The notes beneath the pieces were generated by a model that worked only from the letters and a program-made list of their open reading frames with translations, had not been told where the DNA came from and searched no databases. 49,056 bases of DNA from JBBIQS01 sp037442205. GTDB lineage: Bacteria > Myxococcota > Myxococcia > Myxococcales > UBA5297. This document shows, piece by piece, positions 1-10,969 of the stretch. The stretch covers positions 1-49,056 of the forward strand of contig JBBIQS010000060.1 in the NCBI GenBank assembly GCA_037442205.1. The letters are read 5' to 3'. Made by a program: the position numbers and the translations under genes. Every line of letters begins with the position of its first letter. The stretch's first letter is position 1.

Positions 1-561
1 CCCGCCGCGGGGATGGCCCGCCCGCCGGCCCCGGGCGTCCCCGGAGTCCCCGTGCCGGGGATGAGGCCCGGGGCCCCGGTCCCGCCTCCCGGCGCCCCGC
101 GGCCCCTCGGCCCCGGCCCGGTCGCCGCTCCGATTCCCCAGCGCCCGGCTCCGATGCCGGTGGCGCCGGTGCCGGTCCCTGCGCCGGCCCCAGTGGCTGC
201 TCCGGCCGCGGCGCCGGCCAAGACCTCGCGCGATCCCTTCGGGCTCGGTCCCATGCCCGCAGCCGCCAAGGCGGCCGGGCCGTCCGCTGAGCTGGACTTC
301 GGCGGCCTGGATTCCGAGCCCGCCGCTGCGCCGGCGGTGGCCAGGCCCGAGGCCGTCCCTGCGGCCGAGGAACCGCTGCCGCTGGTCGACAAGAAGGCCC
401 CGGCCGGCGACGGCGGCGAGGCGCAGCTGCGCGACGCCCTCTCCAAGGCCTCCCGCGAGGTCATCGAGAAGATCGCCTGGGAGGTCGTCCCCCAGCTGGC
501 GGAGACGATCATCCGCGAGGAGCTGGAGCGGCTGATCAAGGACCGCGAGGCCAAGGCCTAA
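1..561 (+). CDS. C-terminal part of a regulator-like protein with Pro/Ala-rich linker (5' truncated)
   Basis: The frame is open from the first base, so the start lies outside the window and only about 186 codons are visible. Residues 1-80 are a proline/alanine/glycine-rich, low-complexity linker. After a more mixed acidic stretch comes a compact C-terminal segment of about 45 residues containing the phrases SREVIEKIAWEVVPQLAETI and REELERL. From memory, this C-terminal segment is found at the end of many deltaproteobacterial response-regulator and zinc-ribbon proteins after a similar linker; its function is not known to me. The missing N-terminus should carry the recognisable domain. The product is probably cytoplasmic and regulatory, but this is inference. 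Confidence 0.7.
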   Translation, partial: PAAGMARPPAPGVPGVPVPGMRPGAPVPPPGAPRPLGPGPVAAPIPQRPAPMPVAPVPVPAPAPVAAPAAAPAKTSRDPFGLGPMPAAAKAAGPSAELDFGGLDSEPAAAPAVARPEAVPAAEEPLPLVDKKAPAGDGGEAQLRDALSKASREVIEKIAWEVVPQLAETIIREELERLIKDREAKA

Positions 562-597
562 CCGCCTCAGCGCACGCCCGGCAGCACTTCACGACGA

Positions 598-617
598 GCG
601 CCCGCTGCGGCGGGCGC
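598..617. terminator. GC-rich hairpin after the first gene
   Basis: GCGCCCGC and GCGGGCGC form a perfect 8-bp stem with a TGCG loop, 37 bases after the stop of the first gene. There is no T-run, so termination is possible but not assured. Confidence 0.4.
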
Positions 618-722
618 CCCGAGGGCCGCCAGACCTGTCCGGCCCCGACCATTGTTTGAAGCTTTGAAGTGTTCTCCAACGACCGCGCCGTGTTCGAGCG
701 GCCGGCAACGACGAGACCCGAC

Positions 723-3700
723 ATGATCGAGCCCAACGAGATCTCCAAGGCCTACGACCCCCGCGAGGTCGAGGCGCGCTGGTACAAGATCTGGAGCGAC
801 CGGGGCTACTTCGAGGCCCAGGACCAGAGCGACAAGCCGCCGTTCTGCATCGTGATCCCGCCCCCCAACATCACCGGCGAGCTGCACATGGGGCACGCGG
901 TGTTCATCACCCTGCAGGACATCCTCACCCGCTGGAAGCGGATGAGCGGCTTCAACACCCTGTGGCTGCCGGGCACCGACCACGCCGGCATCGCCACGCA
1001 GATGGTGGTGGAGCGGGACCTCAAGAAGACCGAGCAGAAGTCGCGCCACGACCTGGGGCGCGAGGAGTTCCTGCGCCGGGTGTGGGCCTGGAAGGAGAAG
1101 TACGGCAACCGGATCGTCGAGCAGCTCAAGGTGATGGGGGCCAGCGCCGACTGGCGGCGGATGCGCTTCACCATGGACGAGGGGCTGTCCAAGGCGGTGC
1201 GCGAGGCCTTCGTGCGCATGTACGAGGAGGGGCTGATCTACCGCGCCCAGCGGCTGATCAACTGGTGCCCGCGCTGCTACACCGCGCTCTCCGACCTCGA
1301 GGTCGAGCACGAGGAGAAGAACGGCAAGCTCTGGCACATCGCCTACCCGGTCAAGGGCTCGGAGCAGAAGCTGGTGGTGGCCACCACCCGGCCCGAGACC
1401 ATGCTCGGTGACACCGCGGTCGCCGTCCACCCAGAGGACCCGCGCTACAAGCACCTGATCGGCCAGAAGGTGGTGCTGCCGCTGTTGGGCCGCGAGATCC
1501 CGATCATCGGCGACGCCGAGCTGGTGTCGATGGAGTTCGGCACCGGCGCGGTCAAGGTCACCCCGGCCCACGACTTCAACGACTACGCCACCGGCCAGCG
1601 CCACGGGCTGGAGATGATCTCCATCCTCGACCTGGCGGCCAAGGCCAACCAGAACGCCGGCCCCTACGCCGGGCTCGACCGCTACAAGTGCCGCGAGAAG
1701 GTGGTCGAGGACCTGGAGAAGCAGGGGCTCTTGGTCAAGATCGAGGACCACAAGCTGTCGATGGGCACCTGCCAGCGCTGCGGCGACGTGGTTGAGCCGC
1801 TGCTGTCGCCGCAGTGGTTCGTCAAGATCGCCCCGCTCGCCGAGCCGGCGATCAAGGCGGTCGAGGAGGGGAGGACCCGCTTCATCCCCGAGCAGTGGAC
1901 CAACACCTACTTCGGCTGGATGCGCAACCTCCACGACTGGTGCATCAGCCGCCAGCTGTGGTGGGGCCACCAGATCCCGGCCTGGTACTGCGCCTGCGGC
2001 GAGACGGTGGTCAGCCGCGAGGACCCCGCCGCCTGCCCGAAGTGCGGCGGCGCCCTCAAACGCGACGAGGACGTGCTCGACACCTGGTTCTCCAGCGGCC
2101 TGTGGCCGTTCTCCACCCTCGGCTGGCCGGAGAAGACCGCCGCCTTGAACACCTTCTACCCGACCTCGGTGATGGAGACCGGGCACGACATCATCTTCTT
2201 CTGGGTGGCCCGCATGATGATGTTCGGGATCCACTTCATGAAGGACGTGCCCTTCAAGAACATCTACCTGCACGCGATGGTCCGCGACGAGCGCGGCGAG
2301 AAGATGTCCAAGGTCAAGGGCAACGTGATCGACCCGCTGGACCTGGTCTACGGCCAGCCCTCGGCGGAGAAGCTGGCCCCGGACCTCAAGAAGAAGTTCC
2401 CCAAGGGGCTGCCGGCCTACGGCGCCGACGCGCTGCGCTTCACCCTGACCTCGCTCACCGCCCAGGGGCGCGACATCAAGCTGTCGATGGACCGGGTGGA
2501 GGGCTACCGCAACTTCTGCAACAAGATCTGGAACGCCTCGCGCTTCGTGATGATGAACTTGGGCGAGCCGTCGGCGGTGCAGGCGAGGCTCGCCAAGCCG
2601 TTCAAGCAGCAGAAGCTGGCGCTGGCCGACCGCTGGATCCTGGCGCGGTTGAACCGGGCGGTGACCGAGACCCTGCAGGCCTTGGAGGCCTACAAGTTCA
2701 ACGACGCCGCCAGCGTCGCCTACCAGTTCGTCTGGGGCGAGCTGTGCGACTGGTACATCGAGCTCTCCAAGGGCTCGCTCTACGGCCAGGACGAGGAGGC
2801 CAAGGCCGCGACCCGGGCGGTGCTCTGCCACGTGCTCGATCAGGCGCTCAAGCTGCTCCACCCGCTGATGCCCTACATCACCGAGGAGATCTGGCAGAAG
2901 CTGCCGCGCCGGGCGACCGAGCCGGAGAGCATCATGATCGCCGGCTATCCCAAGCCCGAGCCGAGCCACGAGGACGAGCAGGCCGAGCGGGAGATGGCGC
3001 TGGTGATCGAGGCCATCGAGGGCATCCGCACCATCCGCGGCGAGAGCAGCATCCCGCCGGCGCGGAAGATCCTGGCCATCATCCACGCCGAGAGCGAGGT
3101 GCGCCAGGCGCTGGAGCGCCACCGCCAGTACATCGAGCCGCTGGCCGGGTTGGACGATCTGGTGATCTCCGCGCCCGGAGCCAAGCCGCGGGTGTCGGCC
3201 ACGGTGGTCAGCTCGCGGATGGAGGTCTTCGTCCCGCTCGAGGGAGTGATCGACCTGGCCGAGGAGGAGAAGCGCATCCAGAAGGAGATCGGCCGGGTGG
3301 ATGCCGATCTGCAGCTGCTGACCAAGAAGCTGGCCAATCCCAACTTCGCCCAGAAGGCGCCGCCGGAGGTGGTGGAGAAGGATCGCGCCCGGGTCGCCGA
3401 GCTGGAGCAGAAGAAGGTCAAGCTGCTCGAGGGCATCGCCCGCCTCAAGGGCGAGGCCCAGACCGAGAAGATCGACGTCGAGGCGGCGGTCGAGGGGCTG
3501 AGCTTCGAGAAGGCAGAGCCCGAGGCCAAGGTGAGCATCAAGGCGGCGGGCGGCGAAGGCGGCATCGACCTTGGCCAGGAGATGAAGGGCGAGCTGGAGA
3601 ACCTCAAGCTGCCCGCCGTCCCTGACGCCAACCTGGTCAAGCAGCTGGACAAGCTGCGCGAGGGAACCAAGGAAGGGCTCTCCAAGACCGACCACTACGA

Positions 3701-4085
3701 CCTGGGCGTGGCCTACATGGGCATGGGGCTGGTGGACGACGCGGTGCGCGAGTTCAATCAGGCCGGCGTCAACGCCCCCGAGGCGATGAAGGGCGAGGCT
3801 CCGGCGGCCAAGAAGGCTCCCGCGGCGAAGCAAGCCCCCGCGGCCAAGAAGGCGGCGCCGAAGAAGGCCGCCAAGGCGACGGCGGCAAAGAAGGCTCCCG
3901 CGGCCAAGAGGGCGGCGCCGAAGAAGGCCGCCAAGGCGCCGGCAGCCAAGAAGGCTCCCGCGGCCAAGAAGGCGGCGCCGAAGAAGGCCGCCAAGGCGCC
4001 GGTGGCGAAGAAGGCTCCTGCCAAGAAGGTGGCTGCGAAGAAGCCTGTCGCCAAGAAGTCGGCCGCCTCGGGAAAGCGGCGCTAG
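723..4085 (+). CDS. valS: Valine--tRNA ligase with C-terminal TPR and Lys/Ala-rich tail
   Basis: Charges tRNA-Val with valine in the cytoplasm. The class I signatures are intact: the HIGH-type HMGH at residues 55-58 and KMSK at 527-530. Around residues 345-450 lie Cys pairs of zinc-ribbon type. The anticodon-binding helical domain covers about 634-780 and the C-terminal coiled-coil arm about 842-912. I chose ATG 723 because the protein then begins MIEPNEISKAYDP, as in the family; a GTG at 669 would add 18 residues with no similarity. The product is 1120 aa, roughly 200 longer than usual. The extra part holds a linker, one well-formed TPR (988-1021, with L, G, Y, A, F, A and P at consensus positions 7, 8, 11, 20, 24, 27 and 32) and a 100-residue Lys/Ala/Pro tail resembling histone H1. 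nadC follows after 30 bases. Confidence 0.95.
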   Translation: MIEPNEISKAYDPREVEARWYKIWSDRGYFEAQDQSDKPPFCIVIPPPNITGELHMGHAVFITLQDILTRWKRMSGFNTLWLPGTDHAGIATQMVVERDLKKTEQKSRHDLGREEFLRRVWAWKEKYGNRIVEQLKVMGASADWRRMRFTMDEGLSKAVREAFVRMYEEGLIYRAQRLINWCPRCYTALSDLEVEHEEKNGKLWHIAYPVKGSEQKLVVATTRPETMLGDTAVAVHPEDPRYKHLIGQKVVLPLLGREIPIIGDAELVSMEFGTGAVKVTPAHDFNDYATGQRHGLEMISILDLAAKANQNAGPYAGLDRYKCREKVVEDLEKQGLLVKIEDHKLSMGTCQRCGDVVEPLLSPQWFVKIAPLAEPAIKAVEEGRTRFIPEQWTNTYFGWMRNLHDWCISRQLWWGHQIPAWYCACGETVVSREDPAACPKCGGALKRDEDVLDTWFSSGLWPFSTLGWPEKTAALNTFYPTSVMETGHDIIFFWVARMMMFGIHFMKDVPFKNIYLHAMVRDERGEKMSKVKGNVIDPLDLVYGQPSAEKLAPDLKKKFPKGLPAYGADALRFTLTSLTAQGRDIKLSMDRVEGYRNFCNKIWNASRFVMMNLGEPSAVQARLAKPFKQQKLALADRWILARLNRAVTETLQALEAYKFNDAASVAYQFVWGELCDWYIELSKGSLYGQDEEAKAATRAVLCHVLDQALKLLHPLMPYITEEIWQKLPRRATEPESIMIAGYPKPEPSHEDEQAEREMALVIEAIEGIRTIRGESSIPPARKILAIIHAESEVRQALERHRQYIEPLAGLDDLVISAPGAKPRVSATVVSSRMEVFVPLEGVIDLAEEEKRIQKEIGRVDADLQLLTKKLANPNFAQKAPPEVVEKDRARVAELEQKKVKLLEGIARLKGEAQTEKIDVEAAVEGLSFEKAEPEAKVSIKAAGGEGGIDLGQEMKGELENLKLPAVPDANLVKQLDKLREGTKEGLSKTDHYDLGVAYMGMGLVDDAVREFNQAGVNAPEAMKGEAPAAKKAPAAKQAPAAKKAAPKKAAKATAAKKAPAAKRAAPKKAAKAPAAKKAPAAKKAAPKKAAKAPVAKKAPAKKVAAKKPVAKKSAASGKRR
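3784..4082 (+). repeat. Internal repeats encoding the Lys/Ala-rich tail of valS
   Basis: The 3' end of valS is built from three imperfect copies of a roughly 60-base unit encoding variants of APAAKKAAPKKAAKA, followed by shorter degenerate AKK units. The reading frame is kept throughout, and silent and conservative differences separate the copies. This argues for a maintained protein tail rather than an assembly artefact. Confidence 0.8.
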
Positions 4086-4115
4086 CCGGGCGCGTCAGGG
4101 CTTCGCGGAGGCACC

Positions 4116-4949
4116 ATGAAAGGCGTCGATCGGCTGATCTCGCTGGCGCTGGAGGAGGACTTCGGCGCCGCCGGCGACGTCACCAGCCAGGCGCTGCTGC
4201 CGGCTTCGAAGCAGGGGCGGGCGGTGTTCCTGGCCAAGGAGAGCTTGGTGCTGGCCGGAGCCGAGGTCGTCCGCCGGGTGGTGGCCGCGGTCGATCCCTC
4301 GCTCGAGCTGCATCTGGAGGCGGCCGACGGCCAGCGGATCGAGGCCCGGCGGACCTTCGGGACCCTTCGCGGGAGCCTGCGCAGCATCCTCGGGGCCGAG
4401 CGCACCGCGCTGAACTTCCTGCAGCGGCTGAGCGGAGTGGCCACCGCCACCTCGCGGGCGGTGGCCGCGGTCGCCGGCACCCGGCTGACCCTGCTCGACA
4501 CCCGCAAGACGACCCCTGGCTGGCGGGCGCTGGAGAAGGCGGCGGTGCGCGCCGGCGGCGGCACCAACCACCGCTTCGGCCTGTTCGACGGGGTGCTGAT
4601 CAAGGACAACCACATCGCCGCCGTCGGCTCGATCACCGAGGCGGTGCGCCGCGCGCGCTCGGGAACCCATCACCTGCTCAAGGTCGAGGTCGAGGTGGTC
4701 GATCTGCCCGGGGTCGACGAGGCGCTGGCCGCCGGCGCCGACGTGATCATGCTCGACAACATGGACACGCCCTCGATGGCCAGGGCCGTCGAGCGCATCG
4801 CCGGGCGCGCCCGAACCGAGGCCTCCGGCGGCATCACGCTGGAGCGCTTGCCGGAGATCGCGAAGGCCGGCGTCGACTTCGTCTCCATGGGGGCGCTGAC
4901 CCACTCCGCCCGCAGCGTCGACATCAGCCTGGAAGTGGCCGTCGGCTGA
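4116..4949 (+). CDS. nadC: Nicotinate-nucleotide pyrophosphorylase (carboxylating)
   Basis: Converts quinolinate and PRPP to nicotinate mononucleotide, CO2 and pyrophosphate in de novo NAD synthesis. The 277-aa length matches the family. The PRPP/quinolinate-binding phrase TRKTTPG lies at residues 129-135, followed by a glycine-rich GGGTNHR and by KDNHI. The acidic strand KVEVEV begins at 189 and the LDN motif has Asp214. The start ATG is preceded by GGAGG at a normal distance. It sits 30 bases behind valS and is probably co-transcribed. No nadA or nadB is visible here, so the pathway is completed elsewhere. Confidence 0.96.
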   Translation: MKGVDRLISLALEEDFGAAGDVTSQALLPASKQGRAVFLAKESLVLAGAEVVRRVVAAVDPSLELHLEAADGQRIEARRTFGTLRGSLRSILGAERTALNFLQRLSGVATATSRAVAAVAGTRLTLLDTRKTTPGWRALEKAAVRAGGGTNHRFGLFDGVLIKDNHIAAVGSITEAVRRARSGTHHLLKVEVEVVDLPGVDEALAAGADVIMLDNMDTPSMARAVERIAGRARTEASGGITLERLPEIAKAGVDFVSMGALTHSARSVDISLEVAVG

Positions 4950-5006
4950 ACCTCAAGTCCTCCTTCGGTCGCTGCGCGGTCGGAGGCCAGAGCCCCCAAA
5001 GACGGC

Positions 5007-5040
5007 GGCGCCGCGCCCCCTTAACCGGGAGCGCGGCGCC
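5007..5040. terminator. Hairpin between convergent nadC and the LuxR-type gene
   Basis: GGCGCCGCGC (5007-5016) pairs perfectly with GCGCGGCGCC (5031-5040) around a 14-base loop. It lies in the 119-base gap between two convergent genes, so it may serve as a bidirectional terminator. It lacks a T-run. Confidence 0.5.
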
Positions 5041-5068
5041 GGAACTTCAGCCGGTGCGAGATACGCTG

Positions 5069-6028
5069 CTAGGCCTCGCGGGCCCGCAGTCCGCCAGTGC
5101 GCACCGGGTCGAGGTGCTGCGGGCCGACCGGCGCCGGAGCAGGAGCCTCGGGCGGGGCCGGCGGCAGCTCCAGCTCCAGGATGCGCGCCACCGCGGTCCC
5201 GCAGCTCTCCACACCCAGCTTGCGGTAGATCACCTTGCGCCGCTGGCGCACCGTCTCCGGGCTGATCTTGAGCCGCGAGGCCGACTCCTTGCAGGACAGC
5301 CCGGCGATCATGCTCTCCGACTCGGCCAGCTCGGCCCGGGTCAGCCCGAAGCGGCTGGCCGCCAGCGCCAGGTTGTTCTCGCCGATCCGCTTGACGAAGC
5401 AGGCCATGGTGAAGCTGCCCACCTGCTCGCGGCGGATCTGGCCCGAGCCGTTGGCCTCCTGGATGGTCCGCTGCAGCTTGGCCACCGCCTCAGGCGCCTG
5501 GCGCGACATGCAGGACAGCCCCAGGAACGGCCCGGTGGCCCCCTGCTGGACGAAGGCCGAGCGGCTGGCGAACTCGACGCCGTTGGGCCCAACCAGCGCC
5601 GCCGCCGCCCCGGTCACCTCGCACAGCGCGGCGGCCATCTCCACCACCTCGTCCTTGGGGACAGCCGCCCCCAGCGCCTGGATCGCGGCGGTGAAGTCGG
5701 TCCCGGGACCGCCGCGCACCACCGCCGCCACCCGCGGCGAGTTGCGCGGGGCCACCAGCACCGCCAGCGAGCGGTCCGGCCCGGTCGACAGCTGCCGGGC
5801 GAAGGGTGCCGCCATCCGCGCCCCCTCCAGCAGCCCGTGCGCCGCCAGCTCACTGGCGTAGGTCGCCAGCAGGTCCTGCAGCTGCCCGGGCTGGAGGGTG
5901 CCATCGGTCCAGGCGCGCCCGGCGATCGTCGGTCGGTCCAGCGCCACCACCGCCACCGGCTGTAGTCCCAGCTCCGCCAAGCTCTTGCGAGCGGTCTGCA
6001 GCCACGCCACCACGACTTCCTCTTGCAT
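5069..6028 (-). CDS. LuxR-type helix-turn-helix transcriptional regulator
   Basis: A 319-aa putative transcription factor. The C-terminal quarter (about residues 228-276) is a LuxR/GerE-type HTH: LTRAELAESESMIAGLSCKE followed by SPETVRQRRKVIYRKLGV. The first 220 residues show no motif that I can name with certainty; they look like an alpha/beta sensory domain of PAS or GAF type. The C-terminus is a proline-rich tail. I chose ATG 6028 rather than the longer reading frame to 6166 because GGAGGG stands 6 bases upstream and the added residues are low-complexity. The ligand and targets are unknown. It is divergent from the SRPBCC gene. Confidence 0.75.
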   Translation of the reverse strand: MQEEVVVAWLQTARKSLAELGLQPVAVVALDRPTIAGRAWTDGTLQPGQLQDLLATYASELAAHGLLEGARMAAPFARQLSTGPDRSLAVLVAPRNSPRVAAVVRGGPGTDFTAAIQALGAAVPKDEVVEMAAALCEVTGAAAALVGPNGVEFASRSAFVQQGATGPFLGLSCMSRQAPEAVAKLQRTIQEANGSGQIRREQVGSFTMACFVKRIGENNLALAASRFGLTRAELAESESMIAGLSCKESASRLKISPETVRQRRKVIYRKLGVESCGTAVARILELELPPAPPEAPAPAPVGPQHLDPVRTGGLRAREA

Positions 6029-6559
6029 TTTCGACCCTCCAACGCTCGCCCACGCTCTCTCGCGAGGCCTGGGTGCTGCTGCCACCGGTCTAAAGGGCTC
6101 TTCCCGTCGACCAGCCACCGATGGACGCGCACCGGCGCGCCCGCTGCCTTCCTCGCCCTGCTTCACTCCTGAACGACCGTCGCAACTGCCCGGCGCTCAC
6201 TTTGAGGACCAACTGCCCATCGCCCGAGCCCTGCCTCAACTTGGATGCCCCGAACCCTTGGGCGATGCACTCCGCGGAGCAAGCCCGCCTCCGGTCTCCT
6301 ACCTGCCTAGGGGCGCCCGGCAGCCAAGGTAGGCAGGGGGAGCGCCGGCGGGGAGTGGCGCGGCGCGTTGGCCGGCCGGTTCGTGAGCTGGCAGACGAAG
6401 TTGGCCGGTCGACGGGAAGGTGGTGGGAGCCCCAACCGCGGGCGGGCGACGGTCCGCCAATTTGACAAGGCGCTTCGGCTCACATACCTGAAAGGCTTGT
6501 CGTCTGGCGCCTAGGGCCGCTGACAGCCCCGCCAGCAAACCCCAATACCGGGAGATTCC
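6029..6559. other. 531-base divergent intergenic region
   Basis: No convincing gene. It holds the promoter of the SRPBCC gene at its right end and a weak inverted repeat, CCTGCCTA (6302-6309) with TAGGCAGG (6330-6337). Open frames through it are GC-rich shadows without ribosome binding sites. Confidence 0.6.
6462..6490 (+). promoter_or_regulatory. Sigma-70-type promoter for the SRPBCC gene
   Basis: TTGACA (6462-6467), a 17-base spacer and TACCTG (6485-6490). It predicts transcription from about 6497, giving a leader of roughly 60 bases before ATG 6560. Confidence 0.6.
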
Positions 6560-7006
6560 ATGGCCGCCGTCCAACGCAGCATCGAAATCGCCGTGCCGCC
6601 GGAGGAGTTCTTCAAGGTCGTCTCCGACTACAAGAACTACGGCCAGTTCCTCGACGAGATCCGCGACGTCAAGCTCGGCCGGCGCGACGGCAACCGGGTC
6701 GAGGTGACCTACACCATCGAGGTCGACGCCGGCATCGCCAAGAAGGCCATCACCTACACCCTGGCCCACGTCGAGGCCCCGCCCAGCTCGATGAAGTGGA
6801 CCATGGTCAAGGGCGAGATGATGAAGAGCAACGAGGGCGGCTGGTCGATCAAGGAGGCCGGCCCGGGCAAGACCCTGGCCGAGTACTCGATCGAGATCGG
6901 CTTCGGGCTGCTGGTGCCCAAGTCGGTGGCCGGCTTCCTCACCGAGCGCAACCTGCCGAAGATGCTCGAGGCGTTCAAGAAGCGCGCGGAGTCGATCCGC
7001 AAGTAG
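6560..7006 (+). CDS. SRPBCC (START-like/polyketide cyclase) family protein
   Basis: A 148-aa single-domain protein of the SRPBCC fold, which forms a hydrophobic ligand cavity. The features are the opening strand VQRSIEIAVPPEEFFKVVSD, the family phrase SDYKNYGQFLDEIRDV and a long C-terminal helix ending in KRAESIRK, close to the coenzyme-Q-binding and cyclase/dehydrase relatives. It has no signal peptide or membrane segment, so it is cytoplasmic. It has its own promoter, and a GGGAG site precedes the ATG. Possible roles are lipid or quinone binding; the ligand cannot be read from the sequence. Confidence 0.8.
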   Translation: MAAVQRSIEIAVPPEEFFKVVSDYKNYGQFLDEIRDVKLGRRDGNRVEVTYTIEVDAGIAKKAITYTLAHVEAPPSSMKWTMVKGEMMKSNEGGWSIKEAGPGKTLAEYSIEIGFGLLVPKSVAGFLTERNLPKMLEAFKKRAESIRK

Positions 7007-7462
7007 CGGTCGGCCTCGGCCGAGATCGTGCGCGGCGGCAGGGGGCTCTCGGCGCCCCGGCCGCCGCGCAACTCTTTGGGGGCTGGGCGCTCTCAATAGG
7101 TGAGGGCTCGCCAACCCGGGCCGCAGGGGACAGTCCCCTTGGGCTCCGGTTCCGCGACGGCCCGCTCCTTTTGAATTCGAGAGACCTCCCCAACGCGATG
7201 CGTCACCGCCGCCGGAATTTGTCGCCCTGCGACGGGCGCTTCATGGTTGAGGGGCTGTGATACCGGGCCGGGAGCCGCCGCCCGAGGCCTCCCGCTTGGG
7301 GCAAAGTCGAGTCAGCACGCCGAGGTAGCAGACGGGGAGGGAATGGCGGCGCCGAGGCACTCGGTTTGCATTAAGCTACTGGCAGGGTGGGATGTCGCAG
7401 CAGGTGCGCTAGACGGGGTTGGAGGAGCGGGGTACAAGGAGAAAGAGGAGCAGGAGGACGCC
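7007..7462. other. 456-base intergenic region
   Basis: It begins with a strong hairpin (7030-7069) that probably ends the SRPBCC transcript. I see no gene and no convincing -35/-10 pair for the small gene that follows. The open frames here run into that small gene but lack start signals. Confidence 0.5.
7030..7069 (+). terminator. Hairpin after the SRPBCC gene
   Basis: GCGCGGCGGC (7030-7039) pairs perfectly with GCCGCCGCGC (7060-7069), with an inner GGGG/CCCC stack. It is followed by ACTCTTT, a weak T-rich tail. Confidence 0.55.
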
Positions 7463-7636
7463 ATGCTCGACGCCTTCATCATCGAGGAGATCAAGCGCAG
7501 GGAACAGGAGCGCGAGCGCAGGGACAACGAGCGTCCGTCCATCCACATCCCGCCGCCCGAGCCGAGCCGGATGCCGCAGCAGAGCGAGGAGGACAAGCCC
7601 TCGCGCGGCGTGATCATCATCGACTACTCCGTCTAG
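7463..7636 (+). CDS. Conserved small charged protein (57 aa)
   Basis: A 57-aa protein beginning MLDAFIIEEIKRREQERERR and ending RGVIIIDYSV. It has three parts: a hydrophobic opening followed by an Arg/Glu-rich helix, a proline-rich middle (HIPPPEPSRMP), and a short hydrophobic beta-like end. GGAGG stands 5 bases before the ATG, and an intrinsic terminator follows 27 bases after the stop, so this is very likely a real monocistronic gene. I recall similar small proteins in deltaproteobacterial genomes, always annotated as hypothetical. The function is unknown; the layout suggests a short adaptor or binding peptide. Confidence 0.75.
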   Translation: MLDAFIIEEIKRREQERERRDNERPSIHIPPPEPSRMPQQSEEDKPSRGVIIIDYSV

Positions 7637-7663
7637 CGGCCGCCCTCGGGCTCGGTCGTGGCG

Positions 7664-7699
7664 AAGGCCTCGCACTTGGTGCGAGGCCTTTTGATTTTT
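7664..7699 (+). terminator. Rho-independent terminator
   Basis: AAGGCCTCGCAC (7664-7675) and GTGCGAGGCCTT (7679-7690) form a perfect 12-bp stem with a 3-base loop, followed by TTGATTTTT. This is the clearest intrinsic terminator in the window. Confidence 0.93.
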
Positions 7700-7923
7700 G
7701 CGGATCGCGAGCCGCGCCCGACTCCCTCCGCCGCAGGCTCGCAGCGCCGCTCACTGGCAGCCGCCGCCAAGTCCCGCTGCGGGTTCGAACGGCAGAGGGC
7801 CTGCCAATTCGAGCTCCGATGGGCCGTGTGGGCGCGAGCCGAAAGGGCAGGCCGGGAAAATGCCAGCGGCCCCGACGCTCGGGAGAGCGCGGGGCCGCCA
7901 GTTCAGCAGCAGAGAGGCGCGTC

Positions 7924-10694
<2,771 letters not shown>

Positions 10695-10725
10695 TCGACA
10701 CCTCCGGCCCTTCACGCTTGGTGGA

Positions 10726-10737
10726 ACTGCCAGTGCA
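10726..10737 (-). promoter_or_regulatory. Palindromic 12-mer in the nrdJ leader
   Basis: On the minus strand this reads TGCACTGGCAGT. The identical 12-mer occurs at 11128-11139 on the plus strand, in the leader of the opposite operon. The core ACTGGCAGT is an odd-centred palindrome, so it could be a shared operator. Function unproven. Confidence 0.25.
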
Positions 10738-10884
10738 GGCTCAGCCCGAACGCCGGCCCGCTGTCTCTTGTCGCCAGGGCCAGCGGCCCGGCGACGTGAG
10801 GAGTAAAGCCTTCTTGTTGTAAGTGGGTTCGGCCCCTTGGTTCCTCGCCCGCCCGCCGTGCGAGGGATTGATCGAACGTCGCGC

Positions 10885-10913
10885 ATAGAAACAGCCTGCT
10901 ACAGGATTGTCAA
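10885..10913 (-). promoter_or_regulatory. Sigma-70-type promoter for nrdJ
   Basis: On the minus strand: TTGACA (10908-10913), a 17-base spacer and TTCTAT (10885-10890). The perfect -35 and ideal spacing make this the best candidate; it predicts a leader of about 185 bases. Confidence 0.6.
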
Positions 10914-10922
10914 GCGCCGAAT

Positions 10923-10969
10923 ACACCACTAATGGCCCCACCCCGGGATGCCTACACAAGATTTTGGGG
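10923..10969 (-). promoter_or_regulatory. Two candidate NrdR boxes upstream of nrdJ
   Basis: ACACAAGATTTTGGGG (10954-10969) fits the 16-base NrdR-box palindrome well. A poorer match, ACACCACTAATGGCCC (10923-10938), starts exactly 31 bases away, the usual one-face spacing of paired NrdR boxes. Both lie just upstream of the nrdJ -35. NrdR is the known ATP/dATP-sensing repressor of reductase genes; its binding here is inferred. Confidence 0.45.

Noticed and set aside
567..3833. A 1088-codon open frame on the minus strand opposite valS
   Set aside because: It is a high-GC shadow of valS, made of Leu/Gly/Arg/His-rich repeats without any domain, whereas the plus strand has full synthetase motifs.
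3784..4082. valS tail as an assembly artefact of collapsed repeats
   Set aside because: The copies differ by scattered substitutions, all in frame, and the stop is followed by a normal nadC start site.
7780..7796. A GGGTTCGAAC word like a tRNA T-loop
   Set aside because: The flanking bases do not form a T-stem, and no anticodon arm or acceptor stem can be drawn around it.
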